Shown here one piece after another: positions 8,189 to 18,136 of a stretch of 64,000 bases of DNA. Within the stretch, counting starts at the first letter, position 1; each line of letters begins with the position of its first letter. The notes under the pieces were generated by a model. The model did no database searches. It saw nothing but the letters and a program-made list of their open reading frames with translations, and was not told the DNA's origin. The stretch is from Roseateles depolymerans (GTDB taxonomy: Bacteria > Pseudomonadota > Gammaproteobacteria > Burkholderiales > Burkholderiaceae_C), in assembly GCF_003387155.1 (NCBI RefSeq), contig NZ_QUMT01000003.1, positions 708,233-772,232 of the forward strand, in the 5' to 3' direction. The position numbers and the translations under genes were made by a program.

Positions 8189-9679
8189 TCAGTCCAGCGT
8201 CACGGGCGACCGGCCCGAGGCGCTCAAGCGGCCACACATCCAGTCGCCCAGCGCGCCCAGTGCCCCGTCGGCATAGCCCCAGCTGATCACCGTGGGCGCC
8301 GCCACATCCAGCGCCTGGAACGGATTCCACAGCACCAGGTGCAGATCTGGCGACCATGTCCGCGCCCGCTCTCCATACCGCGCCCGATGGGTGGACGCCA
8401 GCACGGTGAAACGACCGTCGCGCGGCAGGGTCTGCCAGTCCAGCGAGGAGATGTCCTGCAGCGAAACGAACTCCACCGCCGTGTGGTCACGGAACAAGGC
8501 GCGGACCTGCTCGCCCGTCGGCCCGGCCTCCGAGACGCCATCCGTCGGCACTTCGTCCTGGACCAGCACGCGCAAGGGCAGGTCGCGCGACGGTGCCTGC
8601 GCCCCGCGCAAGGCACACAGGCCGCGGGCCCAGGCTTGGCGCATCAACGCGTCATCGGCCTCGCGCTGCGCACCGGCATAGTCGTCCAGCCGCACCGGAT
8701 AGCGGTCCGCCATGCGGTCCAGACGCGCCTGGGCCTGCAAGGCGCGCTCGGGCGCGATGTCACCACGCGCCAGGCCCTGCCGCAGCGCGTCGATGGCCTG
8801 CGCCTGCTCGGCCAGCGAGCCCTGCGCCAGGATCATGTCCGCCCCCGCCTGGATGGCCAGCACCGCCGCACGGGCATAGCCGTAACGGTCGGCGATGGCC
8901 TTCATCATCAGCGCATCGGTGATGACCACGCCGTCATACCCCAGTTCCTCGCGCAGGATGCCGCCCAGAATCGTGCGGGACAGGGTCGCCGGGTAATCAG
9001 GATCGATGGCCGGGTAGACGATGTGGGCCGTCATCACCGAAGGCGCCGCCTCGCGCAGCGCGCGGAAGGGCCGCAGCTCGAGCGCATCCAGCTCCGCCCG
9101 CGACTTCGCCACCGTCGGCAGATCCAGGTGGGAGTCCACATGGGTGTCGCCATGCCCCGGGAAGTGCTTGATGCAGCAGGCCACGCCCTCCGACAGCGAG
9201 CCCTGCATCCACGCACCGGCCAGCCGCGTCACCGTCTCGGCGGACTCGCCGAAGCTGCGCTCGGCAATGACCGGGTTGGCCGGGTTGTTGTTGATGTCCA
9301 CCACCGGCGCGAAGTTCCAGTTGATGCCGATGCCCCGCAGCCCCCGTGCCACCGCCGCGCCCACCTGCGTGGCCAGCGCTTCGTCGCCCGCCGCGCCCAG
9401 CGACATGGCGGACGGCGGCTGCGGCAGGAAGGTGGCGCGCACCACCGACCCGCCCTCCTGGTCCAGGCCGATCAAGGCCTGCGGCCCCATCACGGCCCGC
9501 AGGTCGCGGGTGAGCTGACGCACTTGGGCCTCGGTGCCCAGGTTCTTTCGGAAGAGGCAGACGGCGCGGATGCGCTGCTGGCGCAGGAAGTCCGCCGTCG
9601 CAGCATCCAGCGACGTCCCGGTGATGTCCACCATCACCAGACGGCCAGCGTCGAAGTCCGGGGGCAAGCGTGTACTCAT
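8189..9679 (-). CDS. GH3 beta-N-acetylhexosaminidase (NagZ-like)
   Basis: A 496-residue family 3 glycosidase that should release terminal GlcNAc from chitobiose or muropeptides. The NagZ signature KHFPGHGDTHVDSH is at about 171-184, giving the His/Asp acid-base dyad, and the nucleophile Asp lies in VVITDALMMK (D255). No signal peptide is seen, so it acts in the cytoplasm on imported disaccharide. It is longer than the roughly 340-residue minimal NagZ because of a C-terminal domain. The ATG at 9679 is preferred because AGAGAGA precedes it; an in-frame upstream codon (9754) adds a charged, unconserved stretch. It is fourth from the end of the nag operon. Confidence 0.9.
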   Translation of the reverse strand: MSTRLPPDFDAGRLVMVDITGTSLDAATADFLRQQRIRAVCLFRKNLGTEAQVRQLTRDLRAVMGPQALIGLDQEGGSVVRATFLPQPPSAMSLGAAGDEALATQVGAAVARGLRGIGINWNFAPVVDINNNPANPVIAERSFGESAETVTRLAGAWMQGSLSEGVACCIKHFPGHGDTHVDSHLDLPTVAKSRAELDALELRPFRALREAAPSVMTAHIVYPAIDPDYPATLSRTILGGILREELGYDGVVITDALMMKAIADRYGYARAAVLAIQAGADMILAQGSLAEQAQAIDALRQGLARGDIAPERALQAQARLDRMADRYPVRLDDYAGAQREADDALMRQAWARGLCALRGAQAPSRDLPLRVLVQDEVPTDGVSEAGPTGEQVRALFRDHTAVEFVSLQDISSLDWQTLPRDGRFTVLASTHRARYGERARTWSPDLHLVLWNPFQALDVAAPTVISWGYADGALGALGDWMCGRLSASGRSPVTLD

Positions 9680-9815
9680 GGCTCTCTCTTCGGCCGGCTC
9701 GGGGCCCGGCTCATCAGTCTGCCGACGCTTCAGTGCGTCGATGCGTCCCTGCATCCCTCACGGCGTCCTGCGGGCATCGCCTCAGTGCGCCGCCGTGTCC
9801 AGGCGGGTCTGTCCC

Positions 9816-10838
9816 TCAATGCGTCCTGGTGACCTTGGCCAGATGGCGCGGCTGGTCGGGATTCAGGCCCCGGGCGCTCGCCAGCGCCTCCACCATCGGA
9901 TAGAAACTCTGCACGGCCGCGATCGGGTCCAGGTCCTCGCTGCCGGTGCAGCTCAGCGGCAGCTCGGCGCCCGGCGTGCCCGCAGGCGCGGCCAGCAGCA
10001 CCCGGGCGCCACGCCCGCGCATGTCGTCCGCCAAGGCCAGCAGGCCCGCCTGCGCCGGCCCGCGAGGCGCAAACACCAGCAGCGGATACCCCTCCTCCAC
10101 CAGCGCCATCGGCCCGTGCTTGACCTCGGCACCGGAGAACGCCTCCGCCTGGATGCCGCAGGTTTCCTTGAATTTCAGCGCAGCCTCCAGCGCGATCGGC
10201 AGCGACGTGCCGCGGCCAATCACAAACAGTTTGTCCGCGCCCTTGAGCACATCGACCGCCACATCCCAGCGCTGCCGCGCCGCCTGCTCCAGCGCTGCGG
10301 GGAGGTCCTGCAGGGCGGCGGCCAGATGCGGATCGTCCTGCCATGCCGCCACCAGGCGCGCGCCGGCCACCAGCTGCGCGATGTAGCTCTTGGTCGCCGC
10401 CACGCTCTGCTCGGCACCGGCATGCAGCGGGAACACATGCTCCGCCGCTTCGGCCAGCGGCGAGCCGTCGGCATTCACGAAGGCCACGGTGCGGGCGCCG
10501 TTGGCCCGCAGATATTGCGTCGGCGAGACCAGGTCCGGACTCTGGCCGGACTGCGAAAACGCCAGCGACACCAGCCCCCGGCTCTCCAGCCGGCTTTGGT
10601 AGAGCGTGATCACCGACATCGGCAGCGAGGTCACCAGCCGCCCCAGCCGCGCCATCACCAGATAGGCCAGGTAATGCGCCGCATGGTCCGAGCTGCCACG
10701 CGCCACGGTGAGCAGCGCACTGGGCGGCTGCTCCCGCAGCAGGCGCCCCAGCGCCAGGTAGGACTGCTGATCGGCGGCCAGCTGGCGCGCCACGGCCTGC
10801 GGCGCGCTCAGCGCCTCTTCAAGCATTCGCGAGGTCAA
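9816..10838 (-). CDS. nagB-II: SIS-domain glucosamine-6-phosphate deaminase (NagB-II type)
   Basis: A tandem SIS-domain sugar-phosphate isomerase/deaminase converting GlcN-6-P to fructose-6-P and ammonia. Landmarks are VTVARGSSDHAAHY and SQSGQSPD in the first SIS domain and VIGRGTSLPIALEAALKFKE in the second. The cytoplasmic protein is 340 residues from a TTG at 10838. I choose that TTG because GGAAGGGG lies 5-6 nt before it; the ATG four codons later (10826) has no site at a workable distance. Either start overlaps the end of nagA, implying coupling. It fills the slot of classical NagB, which is absent here. Confidence 0.88.
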   Translation of the reverse strand: MTSRMLEEALSAPQAVARQLAADQQSYLALGRLLREQPPSALLTVARGSSDHAAHYLAYLVMARLGRLVTSLPMSVITLYQSRLESRGLVSLAFSQSGQSPDLVSPTQYLRANGARTVAFVNADGSPLAEAAEHVFPLHAGAEQSVAATKSYIAQLVAGARLVAAWQDDPHLAAALQDLPAALEQAARQRWDVAVDVLKGADKLFVIGRGTSLPIALEAALKFKETCGIQAEAFSGAEVKHGPMALVEEGYPLLVFAPRGPAQAGLLALADDMRGRGARVLLAAPAGTPGAELPLSCTGSEDLDPIAAVQSFYPMVEALASARGLNPDQPRHLAKVTRTH

Positions 10839-11958
10839 TTGATTCCCCTTCCACGACCACGCGTTGCAACTGCAAGCCACGGTCCAACTCCACCACATCC
10901 GCCCAGGCGCCAGCCACCAGCCGACCCCGGTCCTCCAGGCCGAGAAAGTCCGCCGCATGGGTCGACACCCGTCGCGACGCTTCCTCCACCGCCAATCCCA
11001 TCTTCAGCACCAGATTGCGCAGGGCCTGGTCCATCGTCAGCGTGGATCCGGCCAGCGTCCCATCGGGCAGGCGCACGCCGCCCAGGCATTTGGTCACCCG
11101 ATGGCGACCGAGCCGGTACTCACCGTCGGGCATGCCGGCAGCGGCCGTCGAATCGGTGACGCAGAACAGGCCGGGGATGCAGCGCAGCGCGGCACGGATG
11201 GCACCGGGGTGCACATGCAGCAGGTCCGGAATGACCTCGGCATAGCGGCCATGGGCCAGCGCCGCCCCGACCATGCCGGGCTCGCGGTGATGCAGGCCGG
11301 ACATGGCATTGAACAGATGGGTGAAGCCGCCGGCGCCGCGGGCCAGTGCCGCCACGCCGTCCTCATAGGTGCCCAGCGTGTGGCCGATCTGCACCTGGAA
11401 ACCCGCCGCGCGGAGTTCAGCCACCAGATCCAGGTGGCCCGGCACTTCCGGCGCCAGCGTCACCAGCCGGATCGGCGCGATGGCATGCAGCGCCCGCACC
11501 TCGTCCAGAGCGGCGGACCGGGCGAAGTCCGGCTGTGCGCCTAGCTTGCCGGGGTTGATGTAGGGCCCTTCCAGATGCACGCCCAGCACGCGCGCCATGC
11601 CGGTGCCGCGATCGGCGCAGACGCCGCTCAGGGCCTGCATGGCGCTGCGGATCTCATCCATCGGCGCCGTCATGGTGGTGGCCAGCAGGGACGTCGTCCC
11701 GTGGCGGGCATGCAGCCGCGCCATCTCGGCCACGGCCGCGCCGCCTTCCATCGTGTCGTGCCCGCCGCCGCCGTGCACATGCAGGTCGACAAAGCCAGGC
11801 AGGATCAGCGGCAGCCCATCGGCGCCATGGCGCGCCGCGTCCTCGGACACCGGATCGCCGTCGATGCGACTGATCCGGCCCTTTTGATGCTCCAGCACAC
11901 CGCGGATGAATCCGGCAGGCGTCAGAATGAATCCGTCGATATGCTGTGCGTCCGTCAT
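10819..11958 (-). CDS. nagA: N-acetylglucosamine-6-phosphate deacetylase
   Basis: NagA removes acetate from GlcNAc-6-P, the first committed step of GlcNAc catabolism. The 379-residue amidohydrolase shows the metal motif DLHVHGG (H60, H62), HLEGPYINPGKLGA around 130, GHTLGT, HLFNAMSGLHHREPG, and the catalytic Asp in VTDSTAAAGMPDGEY. The length is normal for the family. The start ATG overlaps the nagQ stop as ATGA, and the end overlaps the next gene's start. Confidence 0.96.
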   Translation of the reverse strand: MTDAQHIDGFILTPAGFIRGVLEHQKGRISRIDGDPVSEDAARHGADGLPLILPGFVDLHVHGGGGHDTMEGGAAVAEMARLHARHGTTSLLATTMTAPMDEIRSAMQALSGVCADRGTGMARVLGVHLEGPYINPGKLGAQPDFARSAALDEVRALHAIAPIRLVTLAPEVPGHLDLVAELRAAGFQVQIGHTLGTYEDGVAALARGAGGFTHLFNAMSGLHHREPGMVGAALAHGRYAEVIPDLLHVHPGAIRAALRCIPGLFCVTDSTAAAGMPDGEYRLGRHRVTKCLGGVRLPDGTLAGSTLTMDQALRNLVLKMGLAVEEASRRVSTHAADFLGLEDRGRLVAGAWADVVELDRGLQLQRVVVEGESIDLANA

Positions 11959-12698
11959 CCGTCGCGCCTCATCTCCGCGACGAAGTCGTAGTAATCGCTG
12001 CGGCAGTACGAATGGGTCAGCTCCACCGCCTGACCCAGATCCAGATAACCCACACGCGTGATGAACAGCACCGCCTGACCCACTGGCACTTCCAGCAGGC
12101 CAGCCAGGCGTGAATCCGCATTGATGGCACGAATGTGCTGAAGCGCCCGCACCGGTGCCCGGCCCATGCGGGCCAGATGCTCGTACAGGGAGCTGTCGAC
12201 CTTTTGCGGCTCCGGCAGCACGGCCTCCGGCAGCACGCTCAATTCATAGGCCATGACCACCTGGTCGGCAAGCCGCAGACGCTCCAGCCGGGCCACCCGC
12301 TGCCCGGTGGTCAGGCCCAGCGACAGCTGCTCGTCCGGCGCCGCCATGGCAAAACCGCGGGTGAGCCAGCGGCTGCTGGGCTTGAAGCCACGCTGATGCA
12401 GCTCCTCCGAGAAACTGGTCAGGCGCGACAGCGGCTGCTCCAGCTTCGGGGCGATGTAGTTGCCCGAGCCCCGCTTGCGCACGATCAGGCCCTGCTCCAC
12501 CAGCCGGTCGATCGCCTTGCGGGCCGTCACGCGGGACAGGTCCAGCGACTCCGACAGCACCCGCTCCGACGGCAGGGCCTCATCGGCCTGGTACTGGCCC
12601 TCGCGGATGGCCTGCGCCAGCTTGTGGGCCAACTGCATGTACAGCGGCGAAGCGGCGGCGGGATCGGGCTTGAATTGGAAGGGCAGCTTGGTGCTCAT
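11955..12698 (-). CDS. nagQ: GntR/HutC-family transcriptional regulator of GlcNAc use (NagQ)
   Basis: A 247-residue regulator with an N-terminal GntR winged helix (SPLYMQLAHKLAQAIREGQY to RKRGSGNYIAP, about 18-85) and a C-terminal UTRA effector domain. NagQ in Xanthomonas and Shewanella represses GlcNAc genes and is released by a GlcNAc-derived ligand. Here it is embedded between nagK and nagA, so it would control its own operon. Candidate operators are at 13662-13679, 13699-13716, 1115-1132 and 53354-53371. The ATG at 12698 is chosen; an in-frame TTG at 12716 would overlap nagK by 4 bp and has no better site. Confidence 0.9.
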   Translation of the reverse strand: MSTKLPFQFKPDPAAASPLYMQLAHKLAQAIREGQYQADEALPSERVLSESLDLSRVTARKAIDRLVEQGLIVRKRGSGNYIAPKLEQPLSRLTSFSEELHQRGFKPSSRWLTRGFAMAAPDEQLSLGLTTGQRVARLERLRLADQVVMAYELSVLPEAVLPEPQKVDSSLYEHLARMGRAPVRALQHIRAINADSRLAGLLEVPVGQAVLFITRVGYLDLGQAVELTHSYCRSDYYDFVAEMRRDG

Positions 12699-12712
12699 CG
12701 GGCGGTTCTCAA

Positions 12713-13657
12713 TCAACGTGAGTCAGAGAGCGCGCCGCGGACCAGCCGCAGCGCCCCGTCAGCCGAGTCACCCTGAGGTGACACGCAACGGGCCCGAATG
12801 TTGCCTGAGAAACGGCTGCCCAGCCGCTGCGCGATGCTGCCGGCCAGCGAGAGCGGCAGCGTCTGCGTGGGGTCCAGGGCCAGTGCGACGGATTCCAGCT
12901 CCGCCACGGCGGCATTGACCAGCGCCTGGGCCGCCGGATCGGCACCCGCCTGTTCGAACACCAGCGGCGCCAGTTGAGCGTAGGCATGCTGGCCGGCCTG
13001 GGCCACCCAGGCGGAGACCGCGTCGCGGTCCTGCGGATGCGCGGCGCCCGCGGCGGCCCAGACGGCCTGTGCCAGCGTGCCGGCGGGCAGGCGCCCGTCC
13101 ATGGCCTTTTGCGCCAGCCGCATGGCCTGCACGCCCAGCCAGGCGCCGCTGCCTTCATCGCCGCCGATCCAGCCCCAGCCACTCACACGCACCAGCGACC
13201 CATCCGCACGCAGGGCCTCGCCCACTGTGCCGGTGCCGGCGGCGATCACCGCGCCGGGGTGGCCCGCATGCGCGCCGATGACCGTGGTGGTGCCGTCGTT
13301 GACCAGCACCAGATGCGCATATCCCGGCTGACGGGCCTTGAAGGCCTCGACCTGTGCGCCCACGCCAGCGCCGGACAGGCCCAGGCCGATGGCGGTTTCC
13401 GCCAACGGCAGCGTCGTCAGTCCGGACTGGAAGGTGGCGGCCTGGACGGCTTCCTGGATGTGACGCCAGGCCTGGTCCACGCCCTGCCCCAGGGCCGACG
13501 GTCCCGATTGGCCTTGTCCGAGCAGTCGCCCCTGCAGGTCGCTCAGGCGCACCCGCGTGCCCGTGCCGCCACCATCCACGCCGACCAGATAGCGGACGGT
13601 GGCATGGCGCGTGGGCAGAGGAGCCGACCAGACGTCGGCCAAAGCGGGAACTGTCAT
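12713..13657 (-). CDS. nagK: N-acetylglucosamine kinase (BadF/BadG ATPase family)
   Basis: A 314-residue ASKHA-fold kinase that phosphorylates GlcNAc to GlcNAc-6-P, feeding NagA. The phosphate 1 motif is VGVDGGGTGTR (about 25-35). Later come NDGTTTVIGAHAG and AAGTGTVGEAL, then SGWGWIGGDEGSGAWLG, which is typical of the BadF/BcrA kinase type. This type is standard where uptake is by permease rather than PTS, and no PTS gene is visible here. It is the first gene of the operon. The ATG has no Shine-Dalgarno and is only 10 nt from a -10 element, so the mRNA may be leaderless or nearly so. Confidence 0.93.
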   Translation of the reverse strand: MTVPALADVWSAPLPTRHATVRYLVGVDGGGTGTRVRLSDLQGRLLGQGQSGPSALGQGVDQAWRHIQEAVQAATFQSGLTTLPLAETAIGLGLSGAGVGAQVEAFKARQPGYAHLVLVNDGTTTVIGAHAGHPGAVIAAGTGTVGEALRADGSLVRVSGWGWIGGDEGSGAWLGVQAMRLAQKAMDGRLPAGTLAQAVWAAAGAAHPQDRDAVSAWVAQAGQHAYAQLAPLVFEQAGADPAAQALVNAAVAELESVALALDPTQTLPLSLAGSIAQRLGSRFSGNIRARCVSPQGDSADGALRLVRGALSDSR

Positions 13658-13661
13658 GATT

Positions 13662-13679
13662 AATACCAGTTTAGTACCA
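13662..13679 (-). promoter_or_regulatory. NagQ operator over the nagK promoter
   Basis: On the minus strand it reads TGGTACT-AAAC-TGGTATT. I recall the NagQ box of Xanthomonas campestris as two TGGTATT repeats 4 bp apart; this differs at one base. It covers the -10 and the start point, so binding would block initiation. Confidence 0.75.
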
Positions 13680-13697
13680 AAAATCGGAGACCGTCAA
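13668..13697 (-). promoter_or_regulatory. Promoter of the nag operon
   Basis: The minus strand shows TTGACG (13692-13697), an 18-bp spacer and TAAACT (13668-13673). The expected start point is about 4 nt before the nagK ATG. Confidence 0.65.
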
Positions 13698-13698
13698 T

Positions 13699-13716
13699 TG
13701 GTAGCGCACTGGACTT
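13699..13716 (+). promoter_or_regulatory. Second, weaker NagQ-type box upstream of the nagK -35
   Basis: TGGTAGC-GCAC-TGGACTT on the plus strand matches five of seven bases in each half of TGGTATT-N4-TGGTATT. It lies directly upstream of the -35 hexamer, 19 bp from the main box. Confidence 0.4.
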
Positions 13717-13940
13717 AACCCTGAGTCCGCAGGTCGGCGGGGCCTGCGCCCACCCGGGGGCGACAGAGGCCGCTGCATCACGATGGACACGAGGAGAAAC
13801 AATGCGGACACCCAGGGACGGGTCGGGGCCGCGGCTGCGTGACCACAACCGTACCAGTTGAGCCAACGACTGCCATGAGGATCAGCCCGTACCGGGGCGA
13901 TCCTTGAGCCATACAGTGAGCCTTGCAGTGAACCGAGCGG

Positions 13941-14654
13941 TCAGTGCTCGCTGTCGAGCGACCAATCCAGGTCAGCACCCTGGGTCTTGAGCCAGTCCCG
14001 CGCTGCGGAGAAATGGCCGCAGCCAATGAAGGGCGTGGGGCCCCGAGTGGCGGACAGCGGCGACGGATGGTTGGCTTGCAGCACCCGATGACGGGCGCCG
14101 CCGGCGGACTCGATCAGTGCCGCCTTGGCCTGGGCATGGGCGCCCCACAGCAGATAGACCTTGGGCGAGGCATCTCGTGCGGTGGCTTCGATCAGCGCAT
14201 CGGTCAGCGATTCCCAGCCCTTGCGTGCATGGCTGCCGGCCTGCCCGTCCTCGACGGTCAGGCTGGTGTTGAGCAGCAGCACTCCGCGCCGCGCCCAGTC
14301 ACCCAGATGGCCGCTCATCGCCGGCGCCTGGCCCAGGTCCCGCATCAGCTCCTTGAAGATGTTGCGCAGCGACGGCGGCAGTTTCTGGCCGGCGGGAACG
14401 GAGAAGGCCAGCCCCTCCGCCTGACCCGGCCCGTGATAGGGGTCCTGTCCGACGATGACCACCCGCACCGACGTCAGCGGCGTGAGCCGCAACGCCCGCA
14501 GCGGATCGGCCGGATAGATGCGGGCCCCTGCGGCCAGCCGCTCCTGCAACAGGGCCTGCACCCGTTGGCCGTCCGCAGTGCGTCGCCATGCGTCGATGCT
14601 GGCCTGCCAGCCTCCCTCGACCTGCCAGTCGAGGTCCGCGCTCATCAAGGCCAT
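13941..14654 (-). CDS. ung: Uracil-DNA glycosylase
   Basis: Family 1 UDG, which excises uracil from DNA in base-excision repair. The 237-residue protein carries the catalytic motif GQDPYHGPGQAEGLAFS and the Leu-loop motif HPSPLSATRG. The start ATG at 14654 shares a base with the trpC stop (TGATG), so ung is the last, translationally coupled gene of the trp transcript. A second in-frame ATG at 14645 is possible. Confidence 0.97.
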   Translation of the reverse strand: MALMSADLDWQVEGGWQASIDAWRRTADGQRVQALLQERLAAGARIYPADPLRALRLTPLTSVRVVIVGQDPYHGPGQAEGLAFSVPAGQKLPPSLRNIFKELMRDLGQAPAMSGHLGDWARRGVLLLNTSLTVEDGQAGSHARKGWESLTDALIEATARDASPKVYLLWGAHAQAKAALIESAGGARHRVLQANHPSPLSATRGPTPFIGCGHFSAARDWLKTQGADLDWSLDSEH

Positions 14655-15445
14655 CAGTGGAACAGCGCTGCCAGCGCGGCGCCCGGATCGTCCGCCCGCA
14701 TGAACGCCTCGCCCACGAGGAAGGCATTCACATGCGCGTCCCGCATGCGCTGCACATCGGCCGGACCGAGGATGCCGGACTCGGTGACCAGCAAGCGGTC
14801 CGCCGGCACCTGCGACAGCAGCCCCAGCGTCGTGTCCAGGGTCACCTCGAAGGTCTTGAGATTGCGGTTGTTGATGCCGACCAGCGGCGTCTTCAGCCGA
14901 AGCGCGCGCTCCAGTTCATGCCCGTCATGCACTTCCACCAGCACGTCCAGACCCAGGCCCTGTGCACAGTCTTCCAGTTCGGCCATCTGGCCGTCGTCCA
15001 GGCTGGCGGCGATCAGCAGGATGCAGTCCGCACCCATCGCCCGGGCTTCATAGACCTGGTAGGGATCAACCATGAAGTCCTTGCGCAGCACCGGCAGCGC
15101 ACAAGCGGCGCGGGCTTCCTGAAGATAGGCCACGCCGCCCTGGAAAAACGGGCGATCAGTCAGCACGCTCAGGCAGGCGGCCCCATGCTGCTCGTAGCTG
15201 CGGGCGATGGCGGCGGGCTGGAAGTCCTCGCGCAGCACGCCCTTGCTGGGGCTGGCCTTCTTGATCTCGGCGATCACCGCACTGTGGCCGGCCTGCACCT
15301 TGCGGCGCAGCGCCTCAGCGAAGCCCCGCGTGGGTTCCTGGCGCGCCTGCGCCTCCTCACGCAGCACGGCCAGCGGCTTCAAGGCCTGGGCGGCGGCGAC
15401 TTCCTCGCGCTTGACCGCATTGATCCGATCCAGGATGTCAGACAC
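14654..15445 (-). CDS. trpC: Indole-3-glycerol phosphate synthase
   Basis: A monofunctional TrpC of 263 residues (TIM barrel) that closes the indole ring from CdRP. Motifs include [57 protein letters not shown] and VTESGI. The start is a GTG at 15445, set by AGGAGG 6 nt upstream; it overlaps the trpD stop by 8 bp. It is not fused to TrpF, as usual in betaproteobacteria. Confidence 0.96.
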   Translation of the reverse strand: MSDILDRINAVKREEVAAAQALKPLAVLREEAQARQEPTRGFAEALRRKVQAGHSAVIAEIKKASPSKGVLREDFQPAAIARSYEQHGAACLSVLTDRPFFQGGVAYLQEARAACALPVLRKDFMVDPYQVYEARAMGADCILLIAASLDDGQMAELEDCAQGLGLDVLVEVHDGHELERALRLKTPLVGINNRNLKTFEVTLDTTLGLLSQVPADRLLVTESGILGPADVQRMRDAHVNAFLVGEAFMRADDPGAALAALFH

Positions 15446-16472
15446 GGGCGGCCTCCTGCGTGGCGGCGACGAACTGGTCCAGCTTGGCGCGGGCCGCGCC
15501 GTTGCTGAGCACCTCGCGGGCCTTGGTGATGCCGTCCTCGATGCTGTCCACCACATTGCCGGCATACAGCGTGGCGCCGGCATTGAGCAGCACGATGTCG
15601 CGGGCCGGGCCCGGCTCGTCGGCCAGCACGTTCAGCAAAATCCGGCGGCTCTCTTCCGGCCCGCTCACCCGCAGGTTGCGGCTGGAGACCATCTGCAGGC
15701 CGAAGTCTTCCGGATGGACCTCGTATTCGCGGATCTCGCCATTGCGCAGTTCCCCCACCAGCGTGGAGGCGCCCAGCGAAATCTCGTCCATGCCGTCCTT
15801 CCCGTACACCACCACCGCATGCTCGGCCCCGAGCCGCTGCATGACACGCACCTGGATGCCCACCAAGTCTGGGTGGAACACGCCCATCAGGATGTTGGTG
15901 GCGCCGGCCGGGTTGGTCAGCGGGCCCAGGATGTTGAAGAGGGTGCGCACGCCCAGCTCCTTGCGGACCGGGGCGATGGTCTTCATGGCCGGATGATGGT
16001 TGGGCGCGAACATGAAACCGATGCCGGTCTTGTGCACGCACTCGGCCACCGCCTGCGGCGACAGCGACAGCGCCACCCCCAGCGCTTCCAGCACATCGGC
16101 GCTGCCGGTCTTGCTGGAGACGCTCCGATTGCCGTGCTTGGCGATCTGCGCGCCAGCGGCGGCCGCCACGAACATCGAGCAGGTGGAGATGTTGAAGGTG
16201 TGGGCGCCATCGCCTCCGGTGCCCACCACGTCCACCAGGTGCGGTCCGGGCTGCAGCGGCACCTTCACCGAGAACTCGCGCATCACCTGTGCGGCGGCGG
16301 TGATCTCGCCGATGGTTTCCTTTTTCACCCGCAGGCCAATGAGGATGGCGGCGGCTGTGACGGGCGACATCTCACCCCCCATGATGCGGCGCATCAGCGA
16401 CAGCATCTCGTCGTGGAAGATCTCGCGGTGTTCAATGACCCGGGTGAGGGCTTCGTGGTCGGTGATCGGCAT
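15438..16472 (-). CDS. trpD: Anthranilate phosphoribosyltransferase
   Basis: TrpD transfers phosphoribose from PRPP to anthranilate. The 344-residue protein has [15 protein letters not shown] (PRPP loop), [21 protein letters not shown] and [10 protein letters not shown], all diagnostic. The ATG at 16472 lies 4 nt after the aldolase stop; an upstream in-frame extension to 16547 would run through that gene. Confidence 0.96.
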   Translation of the reverse strand: MPITDHEALTRVIEHREIFHDEMLSLMRRIMGGEMSPVTAAAILIGLRVKKETIGEITAAAQVMREFSVKVPLQPGPHLVDVVGTGGDGAHTFNISTCSMFVAAAAGAQIAKHGNRSVSSKTGSADVLEALGVALSLSPQAVAECVHKTGIGFMFAPNHHPAMKTIAPVRKELGVRTLFNILGPLTNPAGATNILMGVFHPDLVGIQVRVMQRLGAEHAVVVYGKDGMDEISLGASTLVGELRNGEIREYEVHPEDFGLQMVSSRNLRVSGPEESRRILLNVLADEPGPARDIVLLNAGATLYAGNVVDSIEDGITKAREVLSNGAARAKLDQFVAATQEAARV

Positions 16473-16476
16473 GGAA

Positions 16477-17535
16477 TCAGGCTCCCGTGCGCAGGCAGTG
16501 CTCGCGGATGACGGCAATGGCGCGGTCCACGCCTGCGGCATCCACATCCAGATGGGTGACGAAGCGCAGGCGGTACAGGCCGGTGGCCAGCACGCCGTGC
16601 TGCTTCAGGTGGTCCAGCAGACCGGTGGCGACGGCAGGCGTCGCATCGACGAACACAATGTTCGTCTGCGGCGCCTCGACGGTCAGTCCCGGCAGGCCGG
16701 ACAGTCCTTCGGCGAGGCGCCGGGCCAGCGCATGGTCGTCGGCCAGACGCCGCACATGATGGGTCAGCGCATGGTGAGCCGCTGCGGCCAGCACCCCGGC
16801 CTGCCGCATGCCGCCGCCGACCATCTTGCGCCAGCGGTGCGCCTGGGCAATGAAGGCACGCGAGCCGCACAGCACCGAGCCCACCGGCGCGCCCAGTCCC
16901 TTGGAGAAGCAGACCGAGACGCTGTCGAAATGGCTGCAGATGCGGCGCGCCGCGGCATAGGGGTCGCCCGCATCGATCGCGACGGCGGCATTGAAGAGCC
17001 GCGCGCCGTCCAGATGCCGCGCCAGACCGCGGCGCTGCGCCAGGGCGGTGGCCTCGGCCAGGTAGTCCATGGGCAGCACCTTGCCGCCGATGGTGTTTTC
17101 CAGCGTCAGCAGGCGGGTGCGCGCGAAGTGCGCATCGTCGGGCTTGATGTTGGCTTCGATGTCGGCCAGCGGCAGGGAACCATCGGCCGCATGATTGAGC
17201 GGCTGAGGCTGGATGGAGCCCAGCACCGCCGCGCCGCCGCCTTCCCAGCGATAGGTATGGGCCATCTGGCCGACGATGTATTCATCGCCGCGCTGGCAGT
17301 GGCTCATCAGCGCGCAGAGGTTGCTCTGCGTGCCGCTGGGCATGAACAGCGCCGCCTCGAATCCCAGCTGCTGCGCCAGCGCGTCCTGGAGGCCGTTGAC
17401 CGTCGGGTCGTCGCCGAAGACGTCGTCGCCCACGTCTGCCACCCGCATCGCCTCGCGCATGGCGGGCGTCGGCCGGGTGACGGTGTCGCTGCGCAGATCG
17501 ATCACCGAATGGGCGCGGGTCGGGTCAGAGCTCAT
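16477..17535 (-). CDS. ltaE: Low-specificity L-threonine aldolase
   Basis: A PLP fold-type I enzyme of 352 residues that splits L-threonine or L-allo-threonine to glycine and acetaldehyde. The sequence has [16 protein letters not shown] at the N-terminus, [37 protein letters not shown] and the PLP-lysine motif [14 protein letters not shown]. Its place is odd: it sits between trpG and trpD with a 4-bp ATGA overlap to trpG and 4 bp to trpD, so it is co-translated with tryptophan enzymes. Confidence 0.93.
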   Translation of the reverse strand: MSSDPTRAHSVIDLRSDTVTRPTPAMREAMRVADVGDDVFGDDPTVNGLQDALAQQLGFEAALFMPSGTQSNLCALMSHCQRGDEYIVGQMAHTYRWEGGGAAVLGSIQPQPLNHAADGSLPLADIEANIKPDDAHFARTRLLTLENTIGGKVLPMDYLAEATALAQRRGLARHLDGARLFNAAVAIDAGDPYAAARRICSHFDSVSVCFSKGLGAPVGSVLCGSRAFIAQAHRWRKMVGGGMRQAGVLAAAAHHALTHHVRRLADDHALARRLAEGLSGLPGLTVEAPQTNIVFVDATPAVATGLLDHLKQHGVLATGLYRLRFVTHLDVDAAGVDRAIAVIREHCLRTGA

Positions 17536-18116
17536 GGGGCCAGTTCCAGGAAATTGCGCAGCATGGCATGGCCATGTTGCGACAGGATGGATTCAGGATG
17601 GAACTGCACACCTTCCAGCGGCGTGCCGGTGCCGGCCAGGCCGCGGTGGCGCACGCCCATGATTTCGCCGTCTTCGCTGCGGGCGGAGACTTCCAGGTCG
17701 TCCGGCAGCGTCGCCTGCTCGATGGCCAGCGAGTGGTAGCGGATGACGCTGAAGGCTTCCGGCAGGCCGGTGAACACGCCGCGGCGGTCGGTGGTGATGG
17801 TGCTGGCCTTGCCGTGCATCTGCACCTGCGCGCGGATGATGCGTCCGCCCAGCGCCGCCCCGATGCTCTGGTGACCCAGGCACACGCCCAGGATGGGCAG
17901 GCGGCCCTTGAAACGCTCGATGGCGGGCACGCAGACACCGGCTTCCTTCGGTGTGCACGGGCCGGGCGACAGCACCAGGTGGCTGGGCCGCAGGGCTTCG
18001 ATCTCGTCCAGCGTGATCTGGTCGTTGCGGACCACCTTCACATCGGCGCCGAGTTCGGCGAAATACTGCACCAGGTTGAAGGTGAAGCTGTCGTAGTTGT
18101 CGATCATCAGCAGCAT
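17532..18116 (-). CDS. trpG: Anthranilate synthase component II (glutamine amidotransferase)
   Basis: A 194-residue class I amidotransferase supplying ammonia to TrpE. It starts [19 protein letters not shown] and has the oxyanion/nucleophile motif [10 protein letters not shown] (Cys) and the His-Glu dyad in GVQFHPESI. The ATG at 18116 is 20 bp after the trpE stop. It may also serve folate synthesis, as in other bacteria with one TrpG/PabA. Confidence 0.95.
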   Translation of the reverse strand: MLLMIDNYDSFTFNLVQYFAELGADVKVVRNDQITLDEIEALRPSHLVLSPGPCTPKEAGVCVPAIERFKGRLPILGVCLGHQSIGAALGGRIIRAQVQMHGKASTITTDRRGVFTGLPEAFSVIRYHSLAIEQATLPDDLEVSARSEDGEIMGVRHRGLAGTGTPLEGVQFHPESILSQHGHAMLRNFLELAP

Positions 18117-18136
18117 GGCTTCGCTCCTTCGTCCGC

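Noticed and set aside
6719..9832. Long plus-strand frame of 1037 codons across the nag operon
   Set aside because: It is an Arg/His/Gln-rich shadow of three well-supported minus-strand genes.
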